From: Sphingobacterium sp. UBA7855
GTDB taxonomy: Bacteria; Bacteroidota; Bacteroidia; Sphingobacteriales; Sphingobacteriaceae
NCBI GenBank assembly: GCA_002500745.1
Contig: DLST01000010.1
Location: forward strand, 248,001 to 312,000
Length of the DNA stretch: 64,000 nucleotides
Direction: 5' to 3'
In this document: piece after piece, positions 1 through 8,715 of the stretch
Position numbering within the stretch: the first letter of the stretch is position 1
Layout of the letters: every line of letters starts with the position of its first letter
Position numbers and translations under genes: made by a program
The notes under the pieces: generated by a model
The model's input: only the letters and a program-made list of their open reading frames with translations
Database searches by the model: none
What the model was told of the DNA's origin: nothing

Positions 1-2408
1 CGGATTATATGAACTGGTATAACAAAGGAACAGAACTGGACAATGATTTTCTCCGAAACACGAAGCAAACTGAAGCAGCTTACATCTACACGCAGGAACT
101 CATCGATGCTGTGGCAAATGGAACCAACACCAATCCGTTATTTGGGAATACAGACTGGATTGGCCTATTGGCAGATAATAATAGCTATTCGCAACATCAT
201 GCCGCAACAATTTCTGGTGGAGCGGGCAAAACGCAGTATTTTGCTTCGGTCAGCCATATGAACCAGGACGGGGTGACCGACAATACCAATTTTAAACGCT
301 ACAATATCCGTACAAACCTTAAAAGTGAGCTTAATGAATACCTGACGGTTGGTTTGAACATTGGTTTGCGTAATCAAAATACCAATTTGCCCGGTATTTC
401 ACCCGATAACTCGGCCTATATGAATCCATTTTACCAAGCTGTTCGGATGCTCCCGAATCTGCCTATGTATGCCCCAAATGGACTCCCGGTAGCATATCAG
501 GCCGGAGCAGGATGGGTCAACCCAATTGCGTCCGTTGCAAATTCGGGATACCAGAAGCTCAAAAGCAATATCTTTCAGGGAACAGCAAACATTGATTTTA
601 AAGTTCCGGGAGTAACAGGTTTCCTGGCAAAAGTTCAGGGCGCATACGACTATAATTCGGATGAATCCAAATCTTGGCTGACACCGTATCCGACGATGGG
701 GAGACAGCGGGACCAGGTTGCAGGCGACTTTGTTTCCATGACCACTTTGCCCGGAATCACGAAGACTTCTCTTCGTCAGAGCTTTGCGGCTAGCTACCGC
801 AGTACTTGGCAGGCCAGTTTAAATTACAACCGCACTTTTGGTGATCATAGCATCGGTGTGTTAGGTTTATATGAATATGCAAAAACTCATGGTAATCAAT
901 TTAGTGCCGGCGCAAGTAATTTTCCAATCAGTATTATTCAGGAAATAAACTATGGTTCGGCTTCCCAGGAAGACATTATCAAGTCTACAGGTTCCAGCGA
1001 TCCAGAATCTGCTCGGGCGGGATTTGTGACACGGCTGAATTATGCTTTCCGCGATCGTTATTTGGTGGAGTTGGTGTCGCGTTGGGATGCCTCCGCTAAC
1101 TTTGCCAAGGAAAACCGCTGGAAATCTTTCCCGGCCATTGGATTGGGCTGGGTGGTCTCAAATGAGTCCTTCTTTAAGGATGCTGTCCCTTTTGCCGATT
1201 TTCTTAAAGTAAAAGGGTCTATTGGGCGTACAGGCAATGATCGTGCACAAGTGGGTAGTTTCCCTTACATCAATACCCTTTCACAAAATACAACACCAGT
1301 CATTGTCATAGACGGTAAACCGGTCAAAGCCTTATATACCAATGCACCTCAAAACCCACTATTGAAATGGGAAGAATCCACTACATCCAATGTTGGATTT
1401 GAATCGCGGTTTTTAAATGGGAAATTTGGTTTTGATTTCGAATGGTTCTACCGTTATACTTACGGTATTCTGGGGCAGGTAGCAAACCTTTATCCAGCGT
1501 CGATGGGTGGTTATTTTCCAGGTTTAGCCAATATTGGCGAATCTGATAACCGCGGTTTCGATGCCCAATTGCGTTATAACGATCGTTTCGGCGAATTCAA
1601 ACTGGGCGTAACTGGCAATATCAACTGGGCAAAAAGTGGGTATCTGAAACTCGATGAAGCCAACGGTATCCCCTCTTGGCAAAGTAAGATTGGAAAGCCA
1701 ATTGGAGCGAAAATCGGTTTTGTTACAGAAGGAATGGTGCAGACCTGGGAGGAAGCACGCAACACCCCTTCACCAAGTTCGGGATTTATGGCGCCCGGTT
1801 TTTTTAAATTTAAAGATTTGAATGGTGATGGTAAAATTACAACAGATGATAAAACGTTTATTGGACGTTCCAATGTCCCTGAGCTGACATTTGGTTTAAA
1901 TTTCGATATGGCTTATAAAGGTTTTGATTTTTCTGCGCTGCTTCAAGGAGCTACACTCGTAGATGTAGCCTTAGCGGGAACATATGAAGGCTCGTCTGGT
2001 ACCGCTGATGTGGATGATAACACGCCTTTTACCCGTCCTTTTTATAACTATGGAAACTCCCCTTATTTCTTGGTTGAAAACTCCTGGCGCGAAGACAATC
2101 CAAATGCCGAATTTCCACGTATGAGTGCCTATAAAGCAACAGGTATGTCGACCAACAATGCAAATGCCAATTCAGGATGGATCAGAAAAGGAGATTATCT
2201 GCGGCTTAAATCCGTGCAGTTGGGCTACACTTTCCCGAAAGGATTGCTGAATGCAGCGAAGATTGAACATGTACGCGTGTTTGCTTCGGGCTCAAACCTT
2301 TTCACATGGGATTACTTGAAATACCTCGATCCCGAAATGCCAAATGTCAATAATGGATTTTATCCGCAGCAACGGATTTTTGAATTTGGTTTAAGCGTTA
2401 CTTTTTAA
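1..2408 (+). CDS. SusC/RagA-family TonB-linked outer membrane protein, 5' truncated
   Basis: This is the C-terminal part (about 800 residues) of a SusC-type transporter, which imports oligosaccharides or other ligands across the outer membrane using TonB energy, with the adjacent SusD as lid. The open frame continues to the left edge (codons before the first visible Met read Asp-Tyr), so the signal peptide, carboxypeptidase-like domain and most of the plug lie outside the window. The visible part is barrel: alternating aromatic strands, a calcium-loop-like DLNGDGKITTDD segment about three quarters along, and the usual ending FEFGLSVTF with a terminal Phe. It stops 23 bp before the SusD start, so the two are co-transcribed. 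The family is certain; the substrate cannot be told because no enzyme accompanies the visible part of the operon. Confidence 0.95.
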   Translation, partial: DYMNWYNKGTELDNDFLRNTKQTEAAYIYTQELIDAVANGTNTNPLFGNTDWIGLLADNNSYSQHHAATISGGAGKTQYFASVSHMNQDGVTDNTNFKRYNIRTNLKSELNEYLTVGLNIGLRNQNTNLPGISPDNSAYMNPFYQAVRMLPNLPMYAPNGLPVAYQAGAGWVNPIASVANSGYQKLKSNIFQGTANIDFKVPGVTGFLAKVQGAYDYNSDESKSWLTPYPTMGRQRDQVAGDFVSMTTLPGITKTSLRQSFAASYRSTWQASLNYNRTFGDHSIGVLGLYEYAKTHGNQFSAGASNFPISIIQEINYGSASQEDIIKSTGSSDPESARAGFVTRLNYAFRDRYLVELVSRWDASANFAKENRWKSFPAIGLGWVVSNESFFKDAVPFADFLKVKGSIGRTGNDRAQVGSFPYINTLSQNTTPVIVIDGKPVKALYTNAPQNPLLKWEESTTSNVGFESRFLNGKFGFDFEWFYRYTYGILGQVANLYPASMGGYFPGLANIGESDNRGFDAQLRYNDRFGEFKLGVTGNINWAKSGYLKLDEANGIPSWQSKIGKPIGAKIGFVTEGMVQTWEEARNTPSPSSGFMAPGFFKFKDLNGDGKITTDDKTFIGRSNVPELTFGLNFDMAYKGFDFSALLQGATLVDVALAGTYEGSSGTADVDDNTPFTRPFYNYGNSPYFLVENSWREDNPNAEFPRMSAYKATGMSTNNANANSGWIRKGDYLRLKSVQLGYTFPKGLLNAAKIEHVRVFASGSNLFTWDYLKYLDPEMPNVNNGFYPQQRIFEFGLSVTF

Positions 2409-2431
2409 TCTCCTAAAAATTACTATTACAG

Positions 2432-4135
2432 ATGAAATCAACTCTATATACCAGCTGTCGGCAGCTTTCATTTTTAGGCCTGTTGTTTATGGCGTTGCAA
2501 GGTTGTTCTGTCGATCTAATTCCACAGGACCGGATCGCAGAAGAGAAAGTATGGGCTGACCCCAATTCGGCCGAACTATATGTGTCGGGTATCTATGCTG
2601 AATTTAAAAAATTCCAGTTTGGTCAATTTCCCAATTTAGGCTATGATAATGCAATGGATGCCTTAGCCGATGGAATGAAATTTACCTCAAATACGGCTGG
2701 AAATGGTACCGTCAATATTCTTGTATCCAACTCAAACCAGTTTTCTTCCGCAAGCGTGGGTTTGAATTATTGGGCGAGCGGATATGAACGTATCCGTCGT
2801 ATCAATGAAATGATCAATGGGATTAACACCAAGTCCAGTCTTTCCGATGCTCAAAAGCAGGTTTATGAGGCTGAGGGCAGGTTCGTGAGAGCATATGCCT
2901 ATTTCTGGCTGGCAAAGATCCATGGAAGCGTGATTCTATTCAAGAGTATGGATCAGTATACTGAAAAAGATCACGAACGCTCGAGTGAGGAAGCCGTTTA
3001 TGATTTTATCCTGGAGGATCTCCAATTTGCAGCGGATCATCTTCCGGTCAACAATCTTGCCGGTCGGGCTACCCAGGGCGCGGCCTATACCTTGATGGCG
3101 CGTGTAGGACTGTATGCAGGCTCTATTGCTAAATATGATCTCAAGCAGTTCAATCAGGATCCTTTGACGGGCATTTCACAGGCGAGGAGCGCGGAGTATT
3201 TTAAAAAATCAGCCGATGCAGCGCAAAAAGTCATCGATATGGCTAATGGGGGACTCTATGCTTTGGACGATAATTTTACAAGCATTTTTACCAATAAAAA
3301 TACAAAGGAAGCAATCTTTCGAGTAGATTTTGCAGCACCTGATGTCACGCATCAATACGACCTGGGCTATGCCCCACCTCGGGATGCTCAGGGCAATACA
3401 TTGGTTTATGGTGTACCAACCGCGGAATTGGTCAATGAATTTGAAATGGCTGACGGATCCAAATTCTCCTGGCAGAATGCTGCGCAGGCAGCGGCTCCCT
3501 ATACAAATCGTGAGCCTCGTTTCTATGCGACGATCTTATACAATGGTGCAACCTGGAAAGGAAGAACACTGAATACGTCGACGACCGATGCGATAGAAGG
3601 ATTCACAACATTTGGCGCGAGTGGCGACCCCAAACGTACCGTTACAGGATACTATGTACGCAAAATGCTTGATCCTACAAATACCACATTCGTTCAAAAT
3701 AAGAGTACACAAAGCTGGATCGAAATGCGCTATGCCGAGGTCTTGTTGATTATGGCGGAAACGAAAGCGCAATTGGGCGATTTTGCGACTGCAACAACTT
3801 ACATCAATCAGCTTCGCCAGAAGCGTGGACTTAATACCCTTAGCCTTGCCAACAATAATCAGGCAATGGCCGCTGTGGAGCACGAGCGCAAAGTTGAACT
3901 GGCTTTTGAGGGACATCGTTTCTGGGATTTGCGCCGTTGGAGAAAAGCTCACCTTCTGTTGGATAATGTGAAGTTTACAGGGCATAAGATCAGTCCGAAC
4001 GCAACAGGATTAACGTATGAAGTTGTCTCAGCAGACGCAACCAACAGAAGTTTCACTACAAAATTATATTATCTGCCCATACCTGAAAATGAAGTGCAGT
4101 TAAACGGCGCTTTGACTCAAATTAAAGGTTGGTAA
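2432..4135 (+). CDS. SusD/RagB-family nutrient-binding outer membrane lipoprotein
   Basis: A 567-residue SusD-type surface lipoprotein that binds ligand and caps the SusC channel encoded just upstream. The N-terminus has a hydrophobic stretch ending in a lipobox (LQGC, Cys about residue 25) followed by SVDLIPQD, a common SusD start. The N-terminal half contains the TPR-like helices (AEGRFVRAYAYFWLAKIHG), and the C-terminal half has the RagB signature: EMRYAEVLLIMAETKAQLGD, then HERKVELAFEGHRFWDLRRW, ending with the typical Pro-Ile-Pro-x-x-Glu motif (LPIPENEVQLN). Length is normal for the family. It sits between SusC (23 bp gap) and the DUF5018-like lipoprotein (18 bp gap), forming one operon. 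Confidence 0.95.
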   Translation: MKSTLYTSCRQLSFLGLLFMALQGCSVDLIPQDRIAEEKVWADPNSAELYVSGIYAEFKKFQFGQFPNLGYDNAMDALADGMKFTSNTAGNGTVNILVSNSNQFSSASVGLNYWASGYERIRRINEMINGINTKSSLSDAQKQVYEAEGRFVRAYAYFWLAKIHGSVILFKSMDQYTEKDHERSSEEAVYDFILEDLQFAADHLPVNNLAGRATQGAAYTLMARVGLYAGSIAKYDLKQFNQDPLTGISQARSAEYFKKSADAAQKVIDMANGGLYALDDNFTSIFTNKNTKEAIFRVDFAAPDVTHQYDLGYAPPRDAQGNTLVYGVPTAELVNEFEMADGSKFSWQNAAQAAAPYTNREPRFYATILYNGATWKGRTLNTSTTDAIEGFTTFGASGDPKRTVTGYYVRKMLDPTNTTFVQNKSTQSWIEMRYAEVLLIMAETKAQLGDFATATTYINQLRQKRGLNTLSLANNNQAMAAVEHERKVELAFEGHRFWDLRRWRKAHLLLDNVKFTGHKISPNATGLTYEVVSADATNRSFTTKLYYLPIPENEVQLNGALTQIKGW

Positions 4136-4153
4136 AAACATGAAAGACTAGCA

Positions 4154-5821
4154 ATGGACAAAATAAAATTTTACAGTTTATGGGCCTGTGCGATCCTTTT
4201 GGGAGGATGTCAAAAACCTAATTATCTGGAGCGGAATGTGAAAAATCAATTGATGGATTTTTACGCTACGATTGATGGAAAAGGGCGAGATCGCCTCTTC
4301 TTAAGTACGATCAGCAATGATACGGTGTATTTGCACGTAGATTATTATTATCCGATCGATTCGGACAACGAAGTAGATCTTTCGCGACTGATGTTACGTG
4401 CTTCCGTTCCGGCTGATGCCCAGGTGACGCCGGGATTAAATGGATTTACAGACTTGACGGCACCCAAGAAAATTACTGTTACCGCAGGAAACGGTGATGC
4501 AAAGGATTATGTGGTCATTGCCGAGAAGAAAGGCAATACAGATATTTCGGGAATCAAAATTACATTTAAAGACAGCGAACAAAAGGAAAGTGAGGTTGAG
4601 GGGATCTTAAACGGGAATACGGTGACGTTTTATGTGGTGCCGGGTATGGATCTTTCACAATCTACGCTGAGTTACGTTATTAATAAACATTCCAGTGGTT
4701 CTATAGCAAGCGGAGGTCAGGTCAATTTAGCAAACGGTGCAGAAGTACCTCTGACGATTTCTGGAGCGGGAAATATCAAGCGGCAGCTCAAATTGGTTGT
4801 CAAAGAACCTATCAAACTTGCTAAAGGGGTGGGCATTAACCGGCGCTTATTCCTGAAGAAAGCGGCAGACTTGGGCTTCACGGCTAATAGTGAAACGTCC
4901 TGTTTTGTGAGTGGCGATTACCTGGTGATTGTGAGCCGGACTTCACCATCTGTATTTAAGGTGTACAACCGTTTCACAGGAGCTTATTCCCATAACCTAA
5001 CAAATCCTTTCCCGGCTGGTCGTTTGATCTTCCAAGGCGTGAGCGATGAAAAAGGACGGTTTATGTTAGGAACTTATACGCCGAATGGACAGAGCTTTGT
5101 GCTATACAAATACAAAGATGTTTTTGATACCAGTCCTGCCAAGTTATTGGATCTACCTTATAGCAAACCTGCTGCGGTAGCTGCTGGCGATGGCAATATC
5201 GGTCGTAAACTTAACTGGGTAGGGGATATGGACGGAAACGGTCAGTTGCTCGCTTCGGTTGCAACCAGTCGTTACCTTCTGCGTTGGACAGTCGAAAATG
5301 GCCAGATAAAATCTACCGCTGCCGATGTCCTGGAATATAAGGATGGTGCGGCATCATTGGGCTTCCTTCCGGAATATCTTCCTTTAGGGGTCGGCGCTAA
5401 CGCCGAACTGATCGCGAGCACTAACGCCGAACTTGCTTATGTTTCGGGAAGTACATGGGGGCGGCTAGCAGCATTCCCGGCAATTACAGGTACTGCTATG
5501 AATGGTGGTATCGCCTTTCAGCGTTTTAACAATGCAGATATTTTGGCTCAGGTCAAATTGTTTGGAAGCAATGAGATTGGTCAGATGTATGTTTATGATA
5601 TTAGCGATAGAGCCCGCATTGGTACCACACTGAGTTCACCGACCTATAACCAATTGCGTGTTTATGAGTCGGAACTGTTTACAGGCGGTACCAATGGTAA
5701 TGCAACCAGCGACATCTGTATGGGAACCTCAGAAAATGGACAAAGGCTTCAGGTGTATATGTTGACGACCTTTGGTTATCTCGTTGCGCAGGAATTTACA
5801 ATTTATGCCGATTCAAATTAA
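4154..5821 (+). CDS. DUF5018-like surface lipoprotein of the SusCD operon
   Basis: A 555-residue predicted lipoprotein: after a short hydrophobic segment a lipobox (LLGGC, Cys about residue 19) is followed by QKPNYLERN. Residues about 40-220 look like tandem beta-sandwich repeats (ITVTAGNGDAKDYVVIAEKKG is close to the repeats seen in DUF5018 proteins). The C-terminal 330 residues are beta-rich with blade-like segments (FKVYNRFTGAYSHNLT; GDMDGNGQLLASVATSRYLLRWT) and may form a propeller. Proteins like this commonly occupy the third position after SusC and SusD, where surface glycan-binding proteins are encoded. The DUF5018 match is recalled, not searched. It is probably an accessory binding protein; I see no catalytic motif. 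Confidence 0.7.
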   Translation: MDKIKFYSLWACAILLGGCQKPNYLERNVKNQLMDFYATIDGKGRDRLFLSTISNDTVYLHVDYYYPIDSDNEVDLSRLMLRASVPADAQVTPGLNGFTDLTAPKKITVTAGNGDAKDYVVIAEKKGNTDISGIKITFKDSEQKESEVEGILNGNTVTFYVVPGMDLSQSTLSYVINKHSSGSIASGGQVNLANGAEVPLTISGAGNIKRQLKLVVKEPIKLAKGVGINRRLFLKKAADLGFTANSETSCFVSGDYLVIVSRTSPSVFKVYNRFTGAYSHNLTNPFPAGRLIFQGVSDEKGRFMLGTYTPNGQSFVLYKYKDVFDTSPAKLLDLPYSKPAAVAAGDGNIGRKLNWVGDMDGNGQLLASVATSRYLLRWTVENGQIKSTAADVLEYKDGAASLGFLPEYLPLGVGANAELIASTNAELAYVSGSTWGRLAAFPAITGTAMNGGIAFQRFNNADILAQVKLFGSNEIGQMYVYDISDRARIGTTLSSPTYNQLRVYESELFTGGTNGNATSDICMGTSENGQRLQVYMLTTFGYLVAQEFTIYADSN

Positions 5822-5828
5822 AATAATC

Positions 5829-5862
5829 GTTCCTTCACGCAGCTTGTGTGCAGTGGAGGAAC
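5829..5862 (+). other. Intergenic hairpin between DUF5018-like gene and next exported protein
   Basis: The 70-bp gap holds a long imperfect hairpin: GTTCCT (5829-5834) pairs with AGGAAC (5857-5862) and the stem continues inward through CAC/GTG and GCA/TGC with one mismatch and one bulge. No U-tract follows, so it is not a classical terminator. It could be an mRNA processing or stabilising element that separates expression of the susCD part from the two downstream genes. Confidence 0.4.
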
Positions 5863-5891
5863 ATTGTATTCATTCGTAAAAAAATAAAATT

Positions 5892-7082
5892 ATGAACAAG
5901 CACATCAAAACAAGCTTATTGTTGATGTTAGGTTTAGTTTCGTGTAAAGTTGGATTTGCACAAAAAAATGATTTAAGTAGCGTGTCCAAAAAGATTGTCA
6001 GCGCAAATAAAGGCGATATCGTTTTGTTGGAGGATTTTCTAAAAACGGATTTTCCCAAGTTGCCTTACACAAAGACCGTATTGCCGGGGCCGCAGTATAT
6101 CATATCTGATGATCCCGAGTATATCCGTGTTCCGGAAGCCATTGCACTACAGGAGACGGTTGATCCCGGCGCAGTTAGGTTATATGTCTATAACGTCAAT
6201 GGTGTCAAAGAACCTCAAAAAATGCCCCGTAAGATTTCGGCGGTCATAAAAAACCTGGGGCATGAAAATATGCATTTTCGCATGTTGAAATATGCTTCAC
6301 AAAAACCGAGTTCAAACTACTTTGAAATTGGAAAGAAGGGGCTTGAGGACTATTTTTTATCTGCTGTAAACAATCAGGTGAAAGTGCTTAAACCGGGGGA
6401 AGTGATGGCTATCGATGAAAAACTGGAAAAACAGCTGGTACAATACGATGAACTTGTCCATGGATTCTATGAATTTGTGGTAGACCAGCCGGCGCAGATT
6501 GCTGTCATACAATTTGCTCCAAATGAGTCTGGCCCAAAAGTGTTTCCGCGGATAAAGACGTTGATTCCACATAGTCACGCAAACGCTGGGCGTGGTATTT
6601 TTCCAATTTCCAATTATCAGATTAATCCGAAAGATACGCTTGATACCAAAAAAGGAGCAGTGCAGCTGATTGTTGCCGACGGACAGGGCGATCCATGGAT
6701 CACGGGAACGATTGGTGCGAAAAAGGAATTTGCCAAGAATGCCGGAAACTACGGTGTGCTGTATAAAACAAAGATTAAATGGAAGAGTACAGACGGAAAA
6801 GGATTGGCTTTGGTCAGCTGGAACAGTCGATCTGGTGACAACCAATGGTGTGGTGGTATGGGGCTGACAATGGAACTTGTGGGGCAAGATGGTCAAAAGA
6901 CAGTGATGCAATATCCCAAAAATGCGCTGATTACAAAAGGTTATCCAGAGGCAATTCTCATCGAAACTTATTGGCCCGACCCGAAGAAGGAAATACAGGA
7001 AATAGAATTTACCTATTCTCCTCCGGGAGCTTCCTGCCTACCGACCCCATTAATTTTTGTACCTATTGATCCGAAGAAATAA
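5892..7082 (+). CDS. Exported protein of unknown function (SusCD-operon associated)
   Basis: A 396-residue protein with an N-terminal signal peptide (MNKHIKTSLLLMLGLVSC, then KVGFAQKN). The Cys before Lys could be a lipobox, but the AQ cleavage site a few residues later also fits SPI. I do not recognise the family. Visible features are a beta-rich body, a segment DPEYIRVPEAIALQETVDPG, a His-rich stretch (IPHSHANAGRG, about residue 232), and a Gly/Trp-rich stretch (SRSGDNQWCGGMG, about residue 316). The stop overlaps the start of the next gene in a TAATG junction, so translation of the two is probably coupled. Position after SusC, SusD and a binding lipoprotein suggests a role in handling the same ligand. 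Confidence 0.75.
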   Translation: MNKHIKTSLLLMLGLVSCKVGFAQKNDLSSVSKKIVSANKGDIVLLEDFLKTDFPKLPYTKTVLPGPQYIISDDPEYIRVPEAIALQETVDPGAVRLYVYNVNGVKEPQKMPRKISAVIKNLGHENMHFRMLKYASQKPSSNYFEIGKKGLEDYFLSAVNNQVKVLKPGEVMAIDEKLEKQLVQYDELVHGFYEFVVDQPAQIAVIQFAPNESGPKVFPRIKTLIPHSHANAGRGIFPISNYQINPKDTLDTKKGAVQLIVADGQGDPWITGTIGAKKEFAKNAGNYGVLYKTKIKWKSTDGKGLALVSWNSRSGDNQWCGGMGLTMELVGQDGQKTVMQYPKNALITKGYPEAILIETYWPDPKKEIQEIEFTYSPPGASCLPTPLIFVPIDPKK

Positions 7083-7957
7083 TGAAACACATACTCTTAC
7101 TTTTTTTACTAGGCCTGACCGCCTGCAGTGCAAAAAATGAATTTGTTAAACCAGAATTTCCGGTCGTAGGTGATGATGGAAATGAGTATCTCAAAAATGA
7201 GGTGCGTCCGGCTTCTTCAAAAGCTTGTTTTCAAGGAGCCTACTATCGAAAAGTCGTTTCCAGTACAGATGTTTGGGTCGGCATTAAGGCCGAAGTTACC
7301 TTACCAAAGATGGAATTTGATCCGGCGCGGTTGAACCCGAGCAAACCCAAGCAATACCTGGATAATCCCTCCGTTTATATGGGCGGTAACATGGGGGGAC
7401 AGGAAACGGATATTGGTCTTACCTGGGAAGTTATTAAAGATGAAAAAGGAAATGTGACTGAAGATAGACGGGCTTTCAGACCATTTTTACGAAGAGCTGC
7501 ACATGGCTCTGGCCAGGCAAGTCTTTATCAAAATGCACCCGCACAGGACGAATATTATTGGTATCCTGGAGAAAAGGTGCTGATGACATTGGAAATTGTT
7601 GGTCCAGGGATGTTAAAATTTGCTATACAGGGTAACGGCAAGAAATATGAAGCTACGTTTGAAAGTGCAGGATATACCCTGGGTGGATTGGGCGAGTTTA
7701 AGCGGGTGAACGCTATCGATCAGGTGGCCAATGAAGGCAAACCTGTACAGGCAACAAAAACGAAAGTATTGGAAGCGATTTGGTCCTATACCACCTTACT
7801 CCGCTATGATTCAAAGCAAGTGGTCGAAGTGTCTATGCATGCGGGACGGATGACACAGATGGCCTGCCCAGCGGCACAATATTTTAAAATCCAACAGGAT
7901 GCAGCCAACCTCAAAAAAGGAGGGGAGACTGTGTTGATTAATGGGGGCGGTTTTTAA
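7082..7957 (+). CDS. Lipoprotein of unknown function, translationally coupled to upstream gene
   Basis: A 291-residue predicted lipoprotein: MKHILLLFLLGLTACSAKN has a clear lipobox (LTAC, Cys 15). The body is beta-rich with a central Gly-rich segment (VYMGGNMGGQETDIGLTWE) and a YYWYPGEKVLMTLEIVG stretch that could be part of a jelly-roll or concanavalin-like sandwich. I do not recognise a family. Its ATG shares one base with the stop of the preceding gene. It is the last gene of the operon: a strong hairpin with an 11-bp perfect stem starts 27 bp after the stop. No catalytic motif is visible, so binding or structural roles are as likely as enzymatic ones. Confidence 0.75.
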   Translation: MKHILLLFLLGLTACSAKNEFVKPEFPVVGDDGNEYLKNEVRPASSKACFQGAYYRKVVSSTDVWVGIKAEVTLPKMEFDPARLNPSKPKQYLDNPSVYMGGNMGGQETDIGLTWEVIKDEKGNVTEDRRAFRPFLRRAAHGSGQASLYQNAPAQDEYYWYPGEKVLMTLEIVGPGMLKFAIQGNGKKYEATFESAGYTLGGLGEFKRVNAIDQVANEGKPVQATKTKVLEAIWSYTTLLRYDSKQVVEVSMHAGRMTQMACPAAQYFKIQQDAANLKKGGETVLINGGGF

Positions 7958-7983
7958 AATTGTTTAAGAAAAAGTATATAGGG

Positions 7984-8015
7984 TTAAAAGCCAGTTGTAA
8001 GCAGCTGGCTTTTAA
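7984..8015 (+). terminator. Rho-independent-like terminator ending the SusCD operon
   Basis: A perfect 11-bp inverted repeat TTAAAAGCCAG (7984-7994) / CTGGCTTTTAA (8005-8015) with a 10-nt loop lies 27 bp after the last operon gene. The A-rich/T-rich arms allow bidirectional function. Confidence 0.75.
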
Positions 8016-8111
8016 TATTTCTAACGACGATTTATTTTTTGTATTGGTGTTACTAACGTGTTGTTTAACCGATTTAGTCCATGATAAAAAATGCGTTTTT
8101 AAAAGTTTTAT

Positions 8112-8142
8112 TTTGTTTATACAAAGTTATTTTCTACTTTAG
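8112..8142 (+). promoter_or_regulatory. Bacteroidota-type promoter for candidate small RNA
   Basis: A -33 element TTTG (8112-8115) is separated by 19 nt from TACTTTAG (8135-8142), 7 of 8 matches to the Bacteroidota -7 consensus TAnnTTTG. Predicted transcription start is near 8147. There is no substantial gene just downstream; a terminator-like hairpin follows within 85 nt. Confidence 0.5.
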
Positions 8143-8146
8143 TGTT

Positions 8147-8230
8147 GCCCATTCAAGGGCACTTTTCATAAAATAGGTTAATAATATGGCTAAAACACCC
8201 GGGGTACCCCATGCTTTCGGGTGTTTTTTT
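8147..8230 (+). ncRNA. Candidate small RNA (about 84 nt) ending in a strong terminator
   Basis: Between the promoter at 8112-8142 and a run of seven T at 8224-8230 the sequence contains a short 5' hairpin (GCCC 8147-8150 / GGGC 8157-8160, extendable by one T-A pair into the start) and a terminator-like hairpin AAAACACCCG (8192-8201) / CGGGTGTTTT (8218-8227), whose loop itself holds the palindrome GGGGTACCCC (8201-8210). The unit looks like an independently transcribed sRNA. An ATG at 8186 opens a short frame through the terminator, which I regard as chance. An alternative is that the hairpin is only a second terminator for readthrough from the upstream operon. Confidence 0.4.
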
Positions 8231-8715
8231 ATTAATTATTCTCTTCTATTAGATCAAAAAAAATGATCGGGTCATACAGAAATTTTTTCATCAGTATTTT
8301 TTATTTCGATACAGCATCTACATTTTGTTACATAAGCGTAGTTTTTTACCTTTTTTTCTTCAATTTTTAGCAAAATTAACTTATGACCAAATAGCAACCA
8401 AATTTTACGTTATCACAGTGCTTGTTCAGTGATCGTTCAGTGCTTGTTCAGTGATGATTCAGTAAGCACTGAACAAGCACTGAACGACTACTGTATTAAA
8501 GGTGAATGAAAATTGTTATTACCCGCAATTTGGTATTTGGTTGTTTCAGATTTAATCATTATATTGGATATTTATAGTTTTTTGATTGTGGCAATCATTA
8601 AAAAGATCATCGATGCCATAAGAATGAACAAAGTTTCGTGTTATAGATGATCCTTCTCTACGTATTAATAGTTTATCTTATTTTTAATTTTTTAGGTGCG
8701 TAGGCTTCCTTAGCA
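8228..8715. other. Gene-free intergenic stretch
   Basis: About 490 bp of AT-rich sequence without a supportable open frame. The only structure I see is the repeat cluster at 8416-8487, listed separately. It separates the first SusCD operon and its sRNA-like element from the cytolysin-like lipoprotein gene. Confidence 0.6.
8416..8487. repeat. 18-bp direct repeat nested in a 21-bp perfect inverted repeat
   Basis: CAGTGCTTGTTCAGTGAT occurs twice in direct orientation (8416-8433 and 8438-8455, 22-bp period). The second copy is also part of a perfect 21-bp inverted repeat: 8433-8453 pairs with 8467-8487 (core CGTTCAGTGCTTGTTCAGTG and its complement) around a 13-nt loop. Each arm itself contains two GTTCAGTG units. 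The RNA would form a very stable hairpin without a U-tract. It could be a chromosomal intergenic repeat family member, a multimeric operator, or a recombination remnant. Confidence 0.85.

Noticed and set aside
7960..8142. 60-codon plus-strand open frame after the SusCD operon
   Set aside because: It runs through the perfect terminator stem at 7984-8015 and the promoter at 8112-8142, with composition unlike coding sequence.
8416..8455. Possible CRISPR-like repeat
   Set aside because: Only two direct copies with a 4-bp spacer and an overlapping inverted repeat; no cas genes in the window.
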